Of a stretch of 20,259 bases of DNA, positions 8,451 to 14,695 are shown piece after piece; the stretch's first letter is position 1, and each line of letters opens with the position of its first letter. The position numbers were made by a program, and so were the translations under genes. The stretch lies in the IMG/VR virus record IMGVR_UViG_3300005613_000503, positions 1-20,259 of that record. One strand, written 5' to 3'. Under the pieces are notes generated by a model. It was given only the letters and a program-made list of their open reading frames with translations, ran no database searches and was not told where the DNA came from. The stretch comes from a virus.

Positions 8451-8500
8451 CCAACGCTATACAACACGCTAAACGCGCGTTTCATAGCGAGCCGTTGGTG
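8449..8500 (-). other. attC-like recombination site B, minus strand
   Basis: Read on the minus strand, the site runs from CACCAAC (8500-8494) to GTTGGTT (8455-8449), which are complementary in six of seven positions. Inside are GCTAT/ATAGC arms and the self-complementary AAACGCGCGTTT. The outer boxes fit the RYYYAAC / GTTRRRY pattern loosely. The stem is irregular, so this is weaker than the sites at the right end of the window. Confidence 0.4.
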
Positions 8501-8531
8501 TTCATTAAAACGCCACTTCGTTAACACCAAC
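8494..8531 (-). repeat. Short inverted repeat resembling an empty cassette
   Basis: GTTGGTGTT (8494-8502) and AACACCAAC (8523-8531) form a perfect 9-bp inverted repeat with a 20-nt loop. Read on the minus strand, this segment starts with GTTGGTG and ends with its complement CACCAAC, and it lies between two attC-like structures. That is how a cassette without a gene would look. A plain hairpin is the alternative. Confidence 0.5.
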
Positions 8532-8631
8532 ATCGCCTATGTATGCATTGCTGTCGTTCTTCGTAGATAGGTCTGTGCTTCATTGCCCGTTTTTATTTTT
8601 TCCCACCGCACATCTGCATACGCAGTTGGGT
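8525..8631 (-). other. attC-like recombination site A, after the 113-aa gene
   Basis: On the minus strand this site starts at ACCCAAC (8631-8625), overlapping the TAA stop of the 113-aa gene, and ends at GTTGGTG (8531-8525). The arms GTATGCA (8541-8547) and TGCATAC (8615-8621) pair near the ends and extend with mismatches to 9 of 11. Length (107 bp) and box arrangement fit an integron attC. The matching GTTGGGT start of a cassette upstream of the gene was not found. Together with site B it accounts for most of the 242-nt gap between genes here. Confidence 0.45.
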
Positions 8632-8972
8632 TAGCGGCTCAATCCATCATTGTTATTGTCTTTAGTTATGGCTTTTGCTGTTGCAACAGCAGCAGAATAT
8701 CTTAGAGTTTCAATTATTTCTTCATAATCTAATGACTGATACTCAAAGGCAAGTTTCACAAAAAACAACTTTCCTTCATCCTTCAATTCTGGAATACGTC
8801 TTTGAAGCCACTTCATAGTTCCGTCTATCGTCTTGTGCCCGTCAATCATTTCATAAATGCTATCACACCCACGAACAAAAGCATCCCGTTCTTCAATTGA
8901 GTAATTATCTAAACCTCCCGCTTCCTCAATCTGTTTGTCGAGTAGCATATTTATTAGTTCGTGCTTTTTCAT
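8631..8972 (-). CDS. Hypothetical helical protein
   Basis: This 113-aa, acidic, mostly helical protein begins MKKHELINMLLDKQIEEAGG. It has no domain I recognise, no signal peptide and no membrane segment. ATGA overlap with the upstream 79-aa gene shows the two are co-translated. It is followed by an attC-like structure whose first box overlaps its stop codon. This pair of small genes between TerL and the glycosyltransferase may therefore be acquired accessory cargo and not core virion genes. That inference rests on the structure, not on the protein. Confidence 0.5.
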   Translation of the reverse strand: MKKHELINMLLDKQIEEAGGLDNYSIEERDAFVRGCDSIYEMIDGHKTIDGTMKWLQRRIPELKDEGKLFFVKLAFEYQSLDYEEIIETLRYSAAVATAKAITKDNNNDGLSR

Positions 8973-9208
8973 TTGAATGTATAAATATGATTAGACGTAA
9001 ACCACGCCATATTAACCTTCATTTGCCTTATAAAAGGACGTTTTTCACTAATCCTTATCAATAAACCAACTGACGTTTCAAAGTCACATCCTGTTTCTGA
9101 CTTACTTAAAAACTCACCCAAAAGAGTTACTTCTTCTTTAATATCAAACACCATTGAGTTCGGGTCTGAACATCTGTGTCTGTAAACTTTTATTTCTTCC
9201 AGTGCCAT
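8969..9208 (-). CDS. Small hypothetical protein
   Basis: This 79-aa protein begins MALEEIKVYRHRCSDPNSMV. It has a mixed alpha/beta pattern and two Cys, and no membrane segment. I cannot assign a family. The ATG is preceded by an A/T-rich leader (GTAACTAAT) and separated from TerL by about 107 nt that contain a possible attC remnant. It is coupled by ATGA to the 113-aa gene. A short accessory gene pair at this place replaces the portal gene one would expect after TerL. Confidence 0.5.
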   Translation of the reverse strand: MALEEIKVYRHRCSDPNSMVFDIKEEVTLLGEFLSKSETGCDFETSVGLLIRISEKRPFIRQMKVNMAWFTSNHIYTFK

Positions 9209-9282
9209 ATTAGTTACAATTTCATTTCACTTAAAAAATCCCTCCCTAAAAAATAAAAACTCTGTTTTTTCTTCGATTGAGG

Positions 9283-9318
9283 TCAGTTGTGCAACGCATC
9301 ATAGCCAGAACGTTGTCA
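9283..9318 (-). other. Possible degenerate attC fragment behind TerL
   Basis: Read on the minus strand directly after the TerL stop, the sequence TGACAACGTTCTGGCTATGA is followed by a second AAC/GTT pair (GCGTTGCACAAC). It resembles the left half of the attC-like site at 19058, which has AACGGTTTGGCTATGCGTT. No convincing right arm follows. It may be a remnant or a coincidence. Confidence 0.25.
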
Positions 9319-10641
9319 AATATACATCTTTTGCCTATACTTCAAATATTGTTGCGCATACGTGTGATTAACCAAATATCTGACGCAATCTAAATGGTCG
9401 GCTAATTGATGTATGTCCTTTCGATTGCTCTTGATAATAGAACCAGTACCATCAGCCTCAACAAAACGCATATCCCTAATGGTATTCTCACACTTTGGGT
9501 CAATCCTGAAGTCAATATCAAACACATTACCCCTAGAATGATAAAGCATGTAGTTCAGGTCATTGCGGCTATTAACATGCTTTGGGTTGGGCGTTGTCTG
9601 TATCTGACTATGCTTCAACCTTAATTCCCTACGTATCTGCTCAAAGTTAGAAGCGTGGTCATTTTGACTAATCTCTTTCTTGTTTCCGTTGTAATCTCCC
9701 GTTATAATGCAGTTCCAAAGGTTCTGAGTAAACTTAGAACGTATTGAGTTGACTGCCTTTATTATCGAACCATCCTTGATAGTTTCTTCCATGAATATAT
9801 GACAATGCCAACCGTCAGCATCTTGCCAAACGTGAGAGTAAATAAACCCGAATGGCTCAATGTTGAAGTCCATTGATATTATCAACTGCTTGTCATCCCG
9901 ATGGATACACGGCTTGATGTGATGTTCATCAGACCATTCATACGCGAATTGATTGCTTATTTCTATTACCTCCCAATCCCCTTCAACGAACCTTTGATAG
10001 TCTAAAGGCATCATGTTAGCCTTTAAGCCATCTAAATAGCTTTTGGGTATGAATGGGTTATCTGTAATCTTTGCTTGAATGTACGCCCATTTTTCAGGTA
10101 GTGTTCCGTTCTTCCATCGGTCGTAAAACTTAGCCTTAACCCAATTGTGTGTAGGGTTACACGTTGCAAGAATAACGCTAGGAACATCACCAGCTTTTAA
10201 CCAAGTGCCTGTTCTTTCAATAAGCTTATTAAACGTTGCTTCTTGGAGTTCGTTTATTTCTTCAGCACCAGCACCGTTGATTTCAAGACCTCTAAATCTG
10301 TTTAACTCTTTGTCGGTATCAAACGACTCAGCCATGAATATTATTTGGCTATCGTTCTTGAATGTAACCGTGAATGTATCCCGATTAAAGTCTCTTACGT
10401 AATTTGAAAGCCCCTCAGAAAGTAACGCCTGAAATGATACTAAAGTGGTTCGTTTTAATGTGGGTAATGATTCACGAACTATTACCCATCTTGAACCAGG
10501 ATACTCACTTGCTAGATAACAAAATGTTGTAAGAAGCCAAACTGTTTTACCGCCTCTGATAGCACCTCCGTATAGTATAATGTCCTTTTCGCCCGAAGTG
10601 GCTAACTCAAATGCCTCACTTTGTTTCGGGCTTAGTTCCAT
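9316..10641 (-). CDS. terL: Terminase large subunit
   Basis: This 441-aa DNA-packaging ATPase/nuclease pumps genomic DNA into the prohead. The Walker A is GGAIRGGKT at residues 25-33. An acidic Walker B region lies near 127-132 (EEINEL), with the coupling motif ILATCNPT at 157-164. The C-terminal RNase H-like nuclease has conserved Asp in ISMDFN (258) and ITGDYNG (316). The length is standard for the PBSX/Terminase_3-6 groups. The start overlaps the TerS gene by 26 nt. The following genes are not portal and capsid as usual but two small unknowns. Confidence 0.93.
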   Translation of the reverse strand: MELSPKQSEAFELATSGEKDIILYGGAIRGGKTVWLLTTFCYLASEYPGSRWVIVRESLPTLKRTTLVSFQALLSEGLSNYVRDFNRDTFTVTFKNDSQIIFMAESFDTDKELNRFRGLEINGAGAEEINELQEATFNKLIERTGTWLKAGDVPSVILATCNPTHNWVKAKFYDRWKNGTLPEKWAYIQAKITDNPFIPKSYLDGLKANMMPLDYQRFVEGDWEVIEISNQFAYEWSDEHHIKPCIHRDDKQLIISMDFNIEPFGFIYSHVWQDADGWHCHIFMEETIKDGSIIKAVNSIRSKFTQNLWNCIITGDYNGNKKEISQNDHASNFEQIRRELRLKHSQIQTTPNPKHVNSRNDLNYMLYHSRGNVFDIDFRIDPKCENTIRDMRFVEADGTGSIIKSNRKDIHQLADHLDCVRYLVNHTYAQQYLKYRQKMYI

Positions 10642-11020
10642 TTAACTTTAGTATGAACGGCTTATTGCCCGTTGTAATATCTGTTTGGGTTTTGTCAGCC
10701 CAACCAAATCTGTTTTTCATGTTCATATACCAAAGGGTCGAATTAAAGCTATCTCCTTGATATTGGTTTACTAATCCAGTTCGCCCCTTTTTACACCACC
10801 ACGCTTCTGAAAGTACCCTTCCCATTTTTATGGTTTCCGAAAAAATAGGCTCTTCTTTCATCCATCTATCCCATAGGTCATTGGAAAAAGAACCGCGCCA
10901 TGAATATATTAACGCCTTTATTTCAACGTCAGACGCGCCATCTTCGTAAAGAGATAAAACTTCATCATACCATTTTTCAGGCAATGAAGATAGGTCTTCT
11001 TTTGGTCTTCCTTGTTTCAA
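10616..11020 (-). CDS. terS: Terminase small subunit-like protein
   Basis: This 134-aa protein lies directly upstream of TerL and overlaps it by 26 nt. The N-terminal part (KQGRPKEDLSSLPEKWYDEV, then LYEDGASDVEIKALIY) has the layout of a small helix-turn-helix that recognises the packaging site. The middle is rich in Trp, and the polar tail could contact TerL. The start appears to be TTG (11020-11018), because an in-frame TAG lies just upstream and no suitable ATG is available. The call rests on synteny, size and the HTH-like N-terminus. Confidence 0.75.
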   Translation of the reverse strand: MKQGRPKEDLSSLPEKWYDEVLSLYEDGASDVEIKALIYSWRGSFSNDLWDRWMKEEPIFSETIKMGRVLSEAWWCKKGRTGLVNQYQGDSFNSTLWYMNMKNRFGWADKTQTDITTGNKPFILKLNGTKPETK

Positions 11021-11051
11021 CTAATTCTTTAGTTTACAAATTTACACAATT

Positions 11052-11180
11052 CTAAACAAACACCACGCTATAAAACATCCCTAGTACCACCATCCACATC
11101 ATGAAGATAAACGGAGTAGCGTACTTATGAAACCTTAGAGTGTTGCGTTTATCCCAACGTCTTACTTGGTATCTTTTCAT
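11052..11180 (-). CDS. 42-aa single-span membrane peptide
   Basis: A short frame begins with ATG 11180-11178. It encodes a basic N-terminus (MKRYQVRRWDKRNTLRFHKY) and one hydrophobic span (PFIFMMWMVVLGMFYSVVFV) that ends at the stop. Positive-inside bias predicts the N-terminus in the cytoplasm. The ATG overlaps the stop of another short frame (ATGA), and TerS follows 31 nt later. The function is unknown. The clear membrane topology and coupling support a real gene. Confidence 0.45.
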   Translation of the reverse strand: MKRYQVRRWDKRNTLRFHKYATPFIFMMWMVVLGMFYSVVFV

Positions 11181-11320
11181 TGTCTTAGATTAAGTTCTTC
11201 TCCAGTTAAAGCGAAGTAAAGATTTTGGAGTTGGTGGACGTAGGTTATTTTTGTAATAAACCAAATAGTTCCATCCACTCTCTTTATCAAAATCGTTGCA
11301 CCAAAATTACAATAATTCAA
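11177..11320 (-). CDS. Short ORF at the head of the minus-strand operon
   Basis: This frame of up to 47 residues ends with TGA 11179-11177, overlapping the ATG of the 42-aa membrane peptide. The product contains VDGTIWFITKITYVHQLQNL and looks like a compact beta-rich miniprotein. No ATG is present. TTG 11320 directly follows an in-frame stop, and another TTG at 11290 would give 37 residues and would fit better if the candidate promoter at 11302-11309 is used. The start is therefore uncertain. It is likely the first gene of the packaging operon. Confidence 0.4.
   Translation of the reverse strand: MNYCNFGATILIKRVDGTIWFITKITYVHQLQNLYFALTGEELNLRQ
11302..11309 (-). promoter_or_regulatory. Candidate minus-strand promoter (-7 element) for the packaging operon
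   Basis: TAATTTTG on the minus strand matches TAnnTTTG exactly. The -33 zone falls just beside the 19-bp palindrome at 11329-11347, and no clear TTG is seen there. A regulator bound to the palindrome would sit over or next to this promoter's upstream element. Confidence 0.35.
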
Positions 11321-11328
11321 TTACTATT

Positions 11329-11347
11329 ATTTAGAATCATTCTAAAT
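11329..11347. promoter_or_regulatory. 19-bp palindromic operator, copy 1
   Basis: ATTTAGAATCATTCTAAAT is a perfect palindrome about C11338, lying between the divergent minus- and plus-strand operons. Two further copies lie at 14667-14685 and 18247-18265. Each precedes a candidate promoter, so this is most simply a repressor or activator binding site acting on both operons. No obvious cognate regulator is identified. Confidence 0.65.
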
Positions 11348-11380
11348 TAACCTCAAATGTCGGGGGTGTTCCTTTCCGTT

Positions 11381-11408
11381 GTATTATTGTAACCGAATTA
11401 ATAATACA
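11381..11408 (+). promoter_or_regulatory. Early promoter repeat, copy 1
   Basis: A 28-nt segment beginning GTATTATTGTAACCGAATTA is repeated at 14730-14757 with 26 of 28 identical bases. TATTATTG (11382-11389) is one base from the Bacteroidota -7 consensus TAnnTTTG. The first gene of the plus-strand operon starts at 11411, so the leader would be very short. The -33 element is not clear in this copy. Confidence 0.5.
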
Positions 11409-11410
11409 TC

Positions 11411-11698
11411 ATGCAATACAATCAAGAGAACTTAGACAAAATCAAACCATTGTTCCCGCGTAACTTTATAAAGCAAGTAGCCGAGAAGGTGTCAACCAAA
11501 CGAAAACGACAACCATACTCAACCGTGTACGATGCTTTGACTGTTTATAGAAGCGGTGAACGAAAGGACGCAAACGGTAATACTCACAAGTTAGTTCGTA
11601 ATCAAGTAGGCGAATCAAAGCCTATTGACAAGGTAAAAATCTTCAATAAAGCGGTTGAAATGTTAACAGAATTAGGTATCTTAAACAACGAAAAATGA
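11411..11698 (+). CDS. First gene of the early operon, unknown basic protein
   Basis: This 95-aa basic protein begins MQYNQENLDKIKPLFPRNFI. Residues 15-50 (FIKQVAEKVSTKRKRQPYST...VYDALTVYR) suggest a small helical DNA-binding fold, but I do not recognise a defined HTH family. As the promoter-proximal early gene downstream of the palindromic operator it is a reasonable candidate for a regulator. That is inference from position and charge. Its stop overlaps the next ATG by 4 nt. Confidence 0.6.
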   Translation: MQYNQENLDKIKPLFPRNFIKQVAEKVSTKRKRQPYSTVYDALTVYRSGERKDANGNTHKLVRNQVGESKPIDKVKIFNKAVEMLTELGILNNEK

Positions 11699-11886
11699 AA
11701 GCATCAGCACTAAGCACCGACCCGATAAAATCCAGGGTAATCAGAAAAATCATTAACAGTAAAACCAAAGAGCAATTTGACAACTCGAAACGCTATGCTG
11801 AATTGGCAGGGCTATTAGAGGACGAACTAGTCAAAGAGTGGATTCAATTCAAGATGGCAATCAGCGCATTTAACTCACCTTTTTAA
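11695..11886 (+). CDS. Small helical hypothetical protein
   Basis: This 63-aa protein begins MKASALSTDPIKSRVIRKII. It is largely helical (SKRYAELAGLLEDELVKEWI), with a basic N-terminus and an acidic centre. ATGA overlap with the preceding gene and a 9-nt gap to the Rad52-like gene place it in the recombination operon. There is no recognised domain. A small accessory factor for the annealing protein is possible but not shown. Confidence 0.55.
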   Translation: MKASALSTDPIKSRVIRKIINSKTKEQFDNSKRYAELAGLLEDELVKEWIQFKMAISAFNSPF

Positions 11887-11895
11887 AACAGAACG

Positions 11896-12588
11896 ATGAA
11901 ACTAGAAAAACTAACAGCTAGAATAAACCCACATGAAATACAATGGAGGGTTCAAAGTGTAAAAAACGGTAAAACAACCGTAGTTCCTTATTTAACAAAC
12001 CGTTGTGTAATGGAAAGATTTGACGAAGAGTTCGGGGCTTTAGGTTGGAAAAATGAATTTGTAGAATGGCGCGGAAAAGGTGTCAAGTGTGGTATATCTG
12101 TTTGGAGCGATGGTCAATGGGTTACAAAGTACGATGGTGCTGATGAAACAAATATCGAATCTACAAAAGGCGGATTCTCTGACAGTATGAAAAGAGCAGC
12201 CGTTCAATGGGGTTTAGGTCGTGATTTGTACGAATACCCAATGATTCAGATTGAAGGTGAAACAAAATATCTTAGTAGAAATCACGAAAAGGCGTTGAAC
12301 GAAATCGCTCAAAGGATTTTAAACGGTGAAAACGTTGGAGACTATATTATGGTTGGTGGTCAAAGTACACCAGTTAAACATCAAACATCAACTGTTGCAA
12401 AATCTGCACCCGTTCCAAAGTCTGAACGCTTGATTGTTTCAGATGGTGACGAAATATACATGAAGATTGTTAAGGCTGTTTCTGAAGGAAAAGGAACTAT
12501 TGAGCAAGCGAAAGCAAAGTTCAACATCTCAGAAGCGGTTGAGAATAGTTTGAAAGAGAAGATTCAAGCACTAAGCGAGGTTGTTTGA
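11896..12588 (+). CDS. Rad52-family single-strand annealing protein
   Basis: This 230-aa phage recombinase should anneal complementary ssDNA during replication and repair. Residues 1-125 carry the Rad52/Rad22-like fold: PYLTNRCVMERFDEEFGALG, a GVKCGISVW strand, and the highly typical KGGFSDSMKRAAVQWGLGRDLYEYP block, in which the SDSMKRAA helix and the G-R-LY motif are conserved. The C-terminal third (about 150-230) is low complexity followed by a helical tail, perhaps for an SSB partner. An SSB-like protein and a RusA resolvase lie downstream, forming a recombination set. An attC-like structure begins exactly at its stop codon. Confidence 0.85.
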   Translation: MKLEKLTARINPHEIQWRVQSVKNGKTTVVPYLTNRCVMERFDEEFGALGWKNEFVEWRGKGVKCGISVWSDGQWVTKYDGADETNIESTKGGFSDSMKRAAVQWGLGRDLYEYPMIQIEGETKYLSRNHEKALNEIAQRILNGENVGDYIMVGGQSTPVKHQTSTVAKSAPVPKSERLIVSDGDEIYMKIVKAVSEGKGTIEQAKAKFNISEAVENSLKEKIQALSEVV

Positions 12589-12711
12589 TTCAACGTTGCA
12601 GCTAAAATAATTGCGTTTTAACGGCTGGCGGTATGGTGTCGGTTTGCCTTGCAGACATTTTCGCCTTACCACAGACCTTAATGGCAAACTGCACTATACC
12701 GCTTGTTGTGT
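12588..12711 (+). other. attC-like site to the left of the TrmH cassette
   Basis: This non-coding structured stretch starts with ATTCAAC (12588-12594), which fits RYYYAAC, and ends with GTTGTGT (12705-12711), which fits the GTT-type core. Imperfect arms GCGGTATGGTGTCGGTTTGC (from 12628) and GGCAAACTGCACTATACCGC (12683-12702) pair with single-base irregularities, including an unpaired base, as in integron attC sites. A second possible left box, TTTTAAC, lies at 12616-12622, nearer the arms. It fills the gap between the recombinase and the methyltransferase gene. Confidence 0.55.
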
Positions 12712-12778
12712 GTCTGGTGCGGACAAATTGCTAAATAGTTAATTAAATGAACAGAAGTAATAATTAAATATTTTAGAG

Positions 12779-13243
12779 ATGGCAAATATTAGAGGATTTT
12801 TTGAAATTGGTATAATTCAAGGTAAAAATAATGATAACCTTGGGACACTTTGGAGAAGTGCAAACATAATGGGGGCAAATGGTATTTTTACAATTGGTGC
12901 AAGATACCCAAAGAAACACAGAACAGATACTATGAACACGCCAAAGCACATACCATTAAGAGAGTATGATGACTTTGAAACATTTATGAAAGCAATACCA
13001 AGGGATACAGAAGTTATTGGTGTGGAGCTTGATGATAGGGCTGAAAACATAACTACATTTAAGCACCCTCAAAGAGCAGTATATATTTTAGGCGCTGAAG
13101 ATACAGGTATTCCAGAAAAATACATGGATAAATGCGACCGTATAATTAAAATACCATTTGATAAAAATAGCTTTAATGTCGCTGTTAGTGGTAGTATTAT
13201 TATTTATGACCGAATTTTAAAAGCGGGTCGGCAAAATATTTAA
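12779..13243 (+). CDS. SpoU/TrmH-family RNA 2'-O-methyltransferase
   Basis: This 154-aa single-domain SPOUT methyltransferase should transfer a methyl group from S-adenosylmethionine to a ribose 2'-OH in tRNA or rRNA. All three family motifs are seen: N20...R26 in NLGTLWRSANIMGA, motif 2 LGAEDTGIPE at 104-113, and motif 3 KIPFDKNSFNVAVSGSI at about 124-140. The last two build the trefoil-knot cofactor site. The length matches the short TrmL-like members without an N-terminal RNA-binding extension. A tiny upstream frame (ATG 12747, six codons) precedes it. The gene sits alone between attC-like ends, unrelated to its replication neighbours, so it looks like acquired cargo. Confidence 0.85.
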   Translation: MANIRGFFEIGIIQGKNNDNLGTLWRSANIMGANGIFTIGARYPKKHRTDTMNTPKHIPLREYDDFETFMKAIPRDTEVIGVELDDRAENITTFKHPQRAVYILGAEDTGIPEKYMDKCDRIIKIPFDKNSFNVAVSGSIIIYDRILKAGRQNI

Positions 13244-13295
13244 TTATGGTCAAGTTCCTACAAATGTTTATTAAATGCACTAATGTAGCACTTGC

Positions 13296-13334
13296 ACACA
13301 ACAATGGCTAAAGAATACGACAAATTTGTCCTAT
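13296..13334 (+). other. Truncated attC-like right junction of the TrmH unit
   Basis: ACACAAC (13296-13302) is followed by AATGGCTAAAG, like the left half of an attC, then ACGACAAATTTGTCCTAT (13317-13334) containing the perfect palindrome GACAAATTTGTC. No GTT box or right arm is present. The same order (AAC box, TGGCTAA, ACGACAAA...GTCCTAT) recurs at 15492-15531. Confidence 0.5.
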
Positions 13335-13348
13335 CTAACTAATTGAAA

Positions 13349-13591
13349 ATGAGCAAAGAACTATTCCACGACCTTAGAGAGATTCAGATAATAGCCGAAA
13401 TGGATGAACGGCTTTACTTGGACATACCTTCGCACTTACGCGAACAGATGAAAGTAAAACGAATCGACCAACCTAACTTCAGGCCTATCTATGAAAAGGA
13501 TAAAGAATGGTCTGAGCGTCACAAATCAGTAATTGAATCGCTAAAGAGTAGGTCAATGCGTGAAGATGAAATAAGAGCAAACTACAAATGA
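13349..13591 (+). CDS. Small hypothetical early protein
   Basis: This 80-aa, highly charged helical protein begins MSKELFHDLREIQIIAEMDE. I place the start at ATG 13349 because the frame's longer form would use TTG 13343. There is no recognised family. Residues 35-75 are rich in Lys, Arg and Glu (KDKEWSERHKSVIESLKSRS). ATGA overlap with the next gene shows coupling. It resumes the phage operon after the inserted methyltransferase unit. Confidence 0.55.
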   Translation: MSKELFHDLREIQIIAEMDERLYLDIPSHLREQMKVKRIDQPNFRPIYEKDKEWSERHKSVIESLKSRSMREDEIRANYK

Positions 13592-13956
13592 GCAAGCTAA
13601 TCACATTGAAAGCGCAAGTTGAAAGCGTTGCTACGAGAAAAGACAGAACAATCAAAATAGCATTTAGTACCCAAGAACTAAAAGGAACAGATGCGGCGCA
13701 ATTGCTCGACCTTCAAAACGAATTGGTAACGCTTGGAATCAATCCGAAAGGTCTTGATGACGATGAGATAAATCTTCTGCTAGAAAGCAAATTCGGCATT
13801 GAAGATATACCAAATCAAAAGTCTAAATCACAAACTTTGAGGTCTGTTTTATTTCTAAACTGGAAGCAAGAACCAAAGGGATTTAGTACCTTTCAAAACT
13901 ATTACGACAACAAGATGGATGCTTTTATTGAGCATTGCAAGAAACCTTTAAACTAG
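13588..13956 (+). CDS. Hypothetical early-region protein
   Basis: This 122-aa protein begins MSKLITLKAQVESVATRKDR. The first half reads as alternating strands and helix (TIKIAFSTQELKGTDAAQLL), and the second half is helical with aromatic residues (STFQNYYDNKMDAFIEHCKK). It has a single Cys and no membrane segment. I do not recognise the family. It is coupled to the previous gene by ATGA and lies just before the SSB-like gene, so a role in replication or recombination is plausible from context only. Confidence 0.6.
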   Translation: MSKLITLKAQVESVATRKDRTIKIAFSTQELKGTDAAQLLDLQNELVTLGINPKGLDDDEINLLLESKFGIEDIPNQKSKSQTLRSVLFLNWKQEPKGFSTFQNYYDNKMDAFIEHCKKPLN

Positions 13957-13960
13957 AACA

Positions 13961-14041
13961 ATGAAAACGACATTTAAAGTGTACGCGTTCTATTTCGTAT
14001 GCGTAATCAAAGCAGTATTAACAACAATTCTAAATAAGTAA
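13961..14041 (+). CDS. 26-aa hydrophobic peptide
   Basis: A short frame lies between two tight genes, 4 nt after the preceding stop and one base before the next ATG. It encodes MKTTFKVYAFYFVCVIKAVL plus six residues: a short basic start and one hydrophobic helix long enough to span a membrane. Spacing that exactly fills the gap suggests a real miniprotein. At this length chance cannot be excluded. Confidence 0.4.
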   Translation: MKTTFKVYAFYFVCVIKAVLTTILNK

Positions 14042-14042
14042 A

Positions 14043-14366
14043 ATGAGCGAAGTAAAAGGTGCAATCAAGGTAATCGAATCGACACAAACGTTTGATTCAG
14101 GATTCCAAAAGCGTGAGTTCGTAGTAACTACTGACGAAACTTACCCCCAAGACATTAAGCTGGAGTTTGTAAAAGACAAGTGTGCTATCTTGGACAAGTA
14201 CAATGTCGGAGATACTGTAGCCGTGTCGTATAATCTAAGGGGGAATGAGTATAACGGAAAGTATTACGTTAACTTACAGGCGTGGAGAATTGAAGCTGGT
14301 GAACAATCAACACAACCAAAACAAGGAAAAGACGAATTGCCCGACTTTGATGAGCCTCCATTTTGA
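14043..14366 (+). CDS. DUF3127-type SSB-like OB-fold protein
   Basis: This 107-aa protein matches the pattern of the DUF3127 family, found mainly in Bacteroidota and their phages. The core contains GFQKREFVVTT, YPQDIKLEFVKDKCAILDKY and a glycine-rich NLRGNEYNGKYYVNLQAWRI block, consistent with an OB-fold. The C-terminus DELPDFDEPPF is an acidic tail ending in Phe, like the protein-interaction tip of bacterial SSB. It should coat ssDNA and recruit partners such as the resolvase or Rad52-like protein. Its end overlaps the RusA start by 4 nt (TTGA). Confidence 0.8.
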   Translation: MSEVKGAIKVIESTQTFDSGFQKREFVVTTDETYPQDIKLEFVKDKCAILDKYNVGDTVAVSYNLRGNEYNGKYYVNLQAWRIEAGEQSTQPKQGKDELPDFDEPPF

Positions 14367-14683
14367 TAGTCAACATTAAACCATTATCCGTTAACCAGGT
14401 TTGGCAAGGCAAGCGGTTCAAAACAAAAGCGTATAAAGACTACGAAAAAGAAGTCTTGCTAACACTTAAACCAATGGACGTAGAAAGGGGCAAACTAAGC
14501 CTCTTTTTGCGTTTTGGGCTATCCAGTAAAAACGCTGACATTGACAACCCCGTCAAACCTTTCGTTGATTGTCTTCAGAAAAAGTACGGTTTCAATGATA
14601 GGCAAATCTACAAGCTGACAGTTGAGAAAGTAGACGTTCCAAAAGGCTCAGAGTTCATTGAGTATTATTTAGAATCATTATAA
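14363..14683 (+). CDS. rusA: RusA-type Holliday junction resolvase
   Basis: This 106-aa nuclease should cut branched recombination intermediates before packaging. The signature ADIDNPVKPFVDCLQKKYGF, followed by NDRQIY, carries the catalytic acidic residues Asp59, Asp61 and Asp79 and the conserved Lys65, matching RusA spacing. Residues 1-20 (VNIKPLSVNQVWQGKRFKT) are the typical first strand and loop. The start is TTG 14363, overlapping the SSB-like stop as TTGA, which implies coupled translation. The length is close to other RusA proteins. The palindromic operator copy 2 overlaps its last codons. Confidence 0.85.
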   Translation: MIVNIKPLSVNQVWQGKRFKTKAYKDYEKEVLLTLKPMDVERGKLSLFLRFGLSSKNADIDNPVKPFVDCLQKKYGFNDRQIYKLTVEKVDVPKGSEFIEYYLESL

Positions 14684-14685
14684 AT
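14667..14685. promoter_or_regulatory. 19-bp palindromic operator, copy 2
   Basis: ATTTAGAATCATTATAAAT differs from copy 1 at one base. It overlaps the end of the RusA gene, and the repeated promoter segment follows about 45 nt later. The retained symmetry despite overlap with coding sequence supports binding-site function. Confidence 0.6.
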
Positions 14686-14695
14686 AAAGATGTTT

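Larger units (their letters stand above)
12706..13334 (+). mobile_element. Integron-like gene cassette carrying an RNA methyltransferase
   Basis: The unit begins at the core GTTGTGT (12705-12711) and its end box is ACACAAC (13296-13302), the exact complement, as required for the two ends of one cassette. It holds one gene, colinear with the box orientation. The right-hand site appears truncated: after ACACAAC only a left-arm-like TGGCTAA follows, then ACGACAAATTTGTCCTAT, which is nearly repeated at the end of the 15-kb unit. The gene is foreign to the replication operon around it. No integrase is present. Confidence 0.55.

Noticed and set aside
13343-13348. TTG start giving two extra residues for the 80-aa gene
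   Set aside because: ATG 13349 lies two codons on, with the usual A-rich context.
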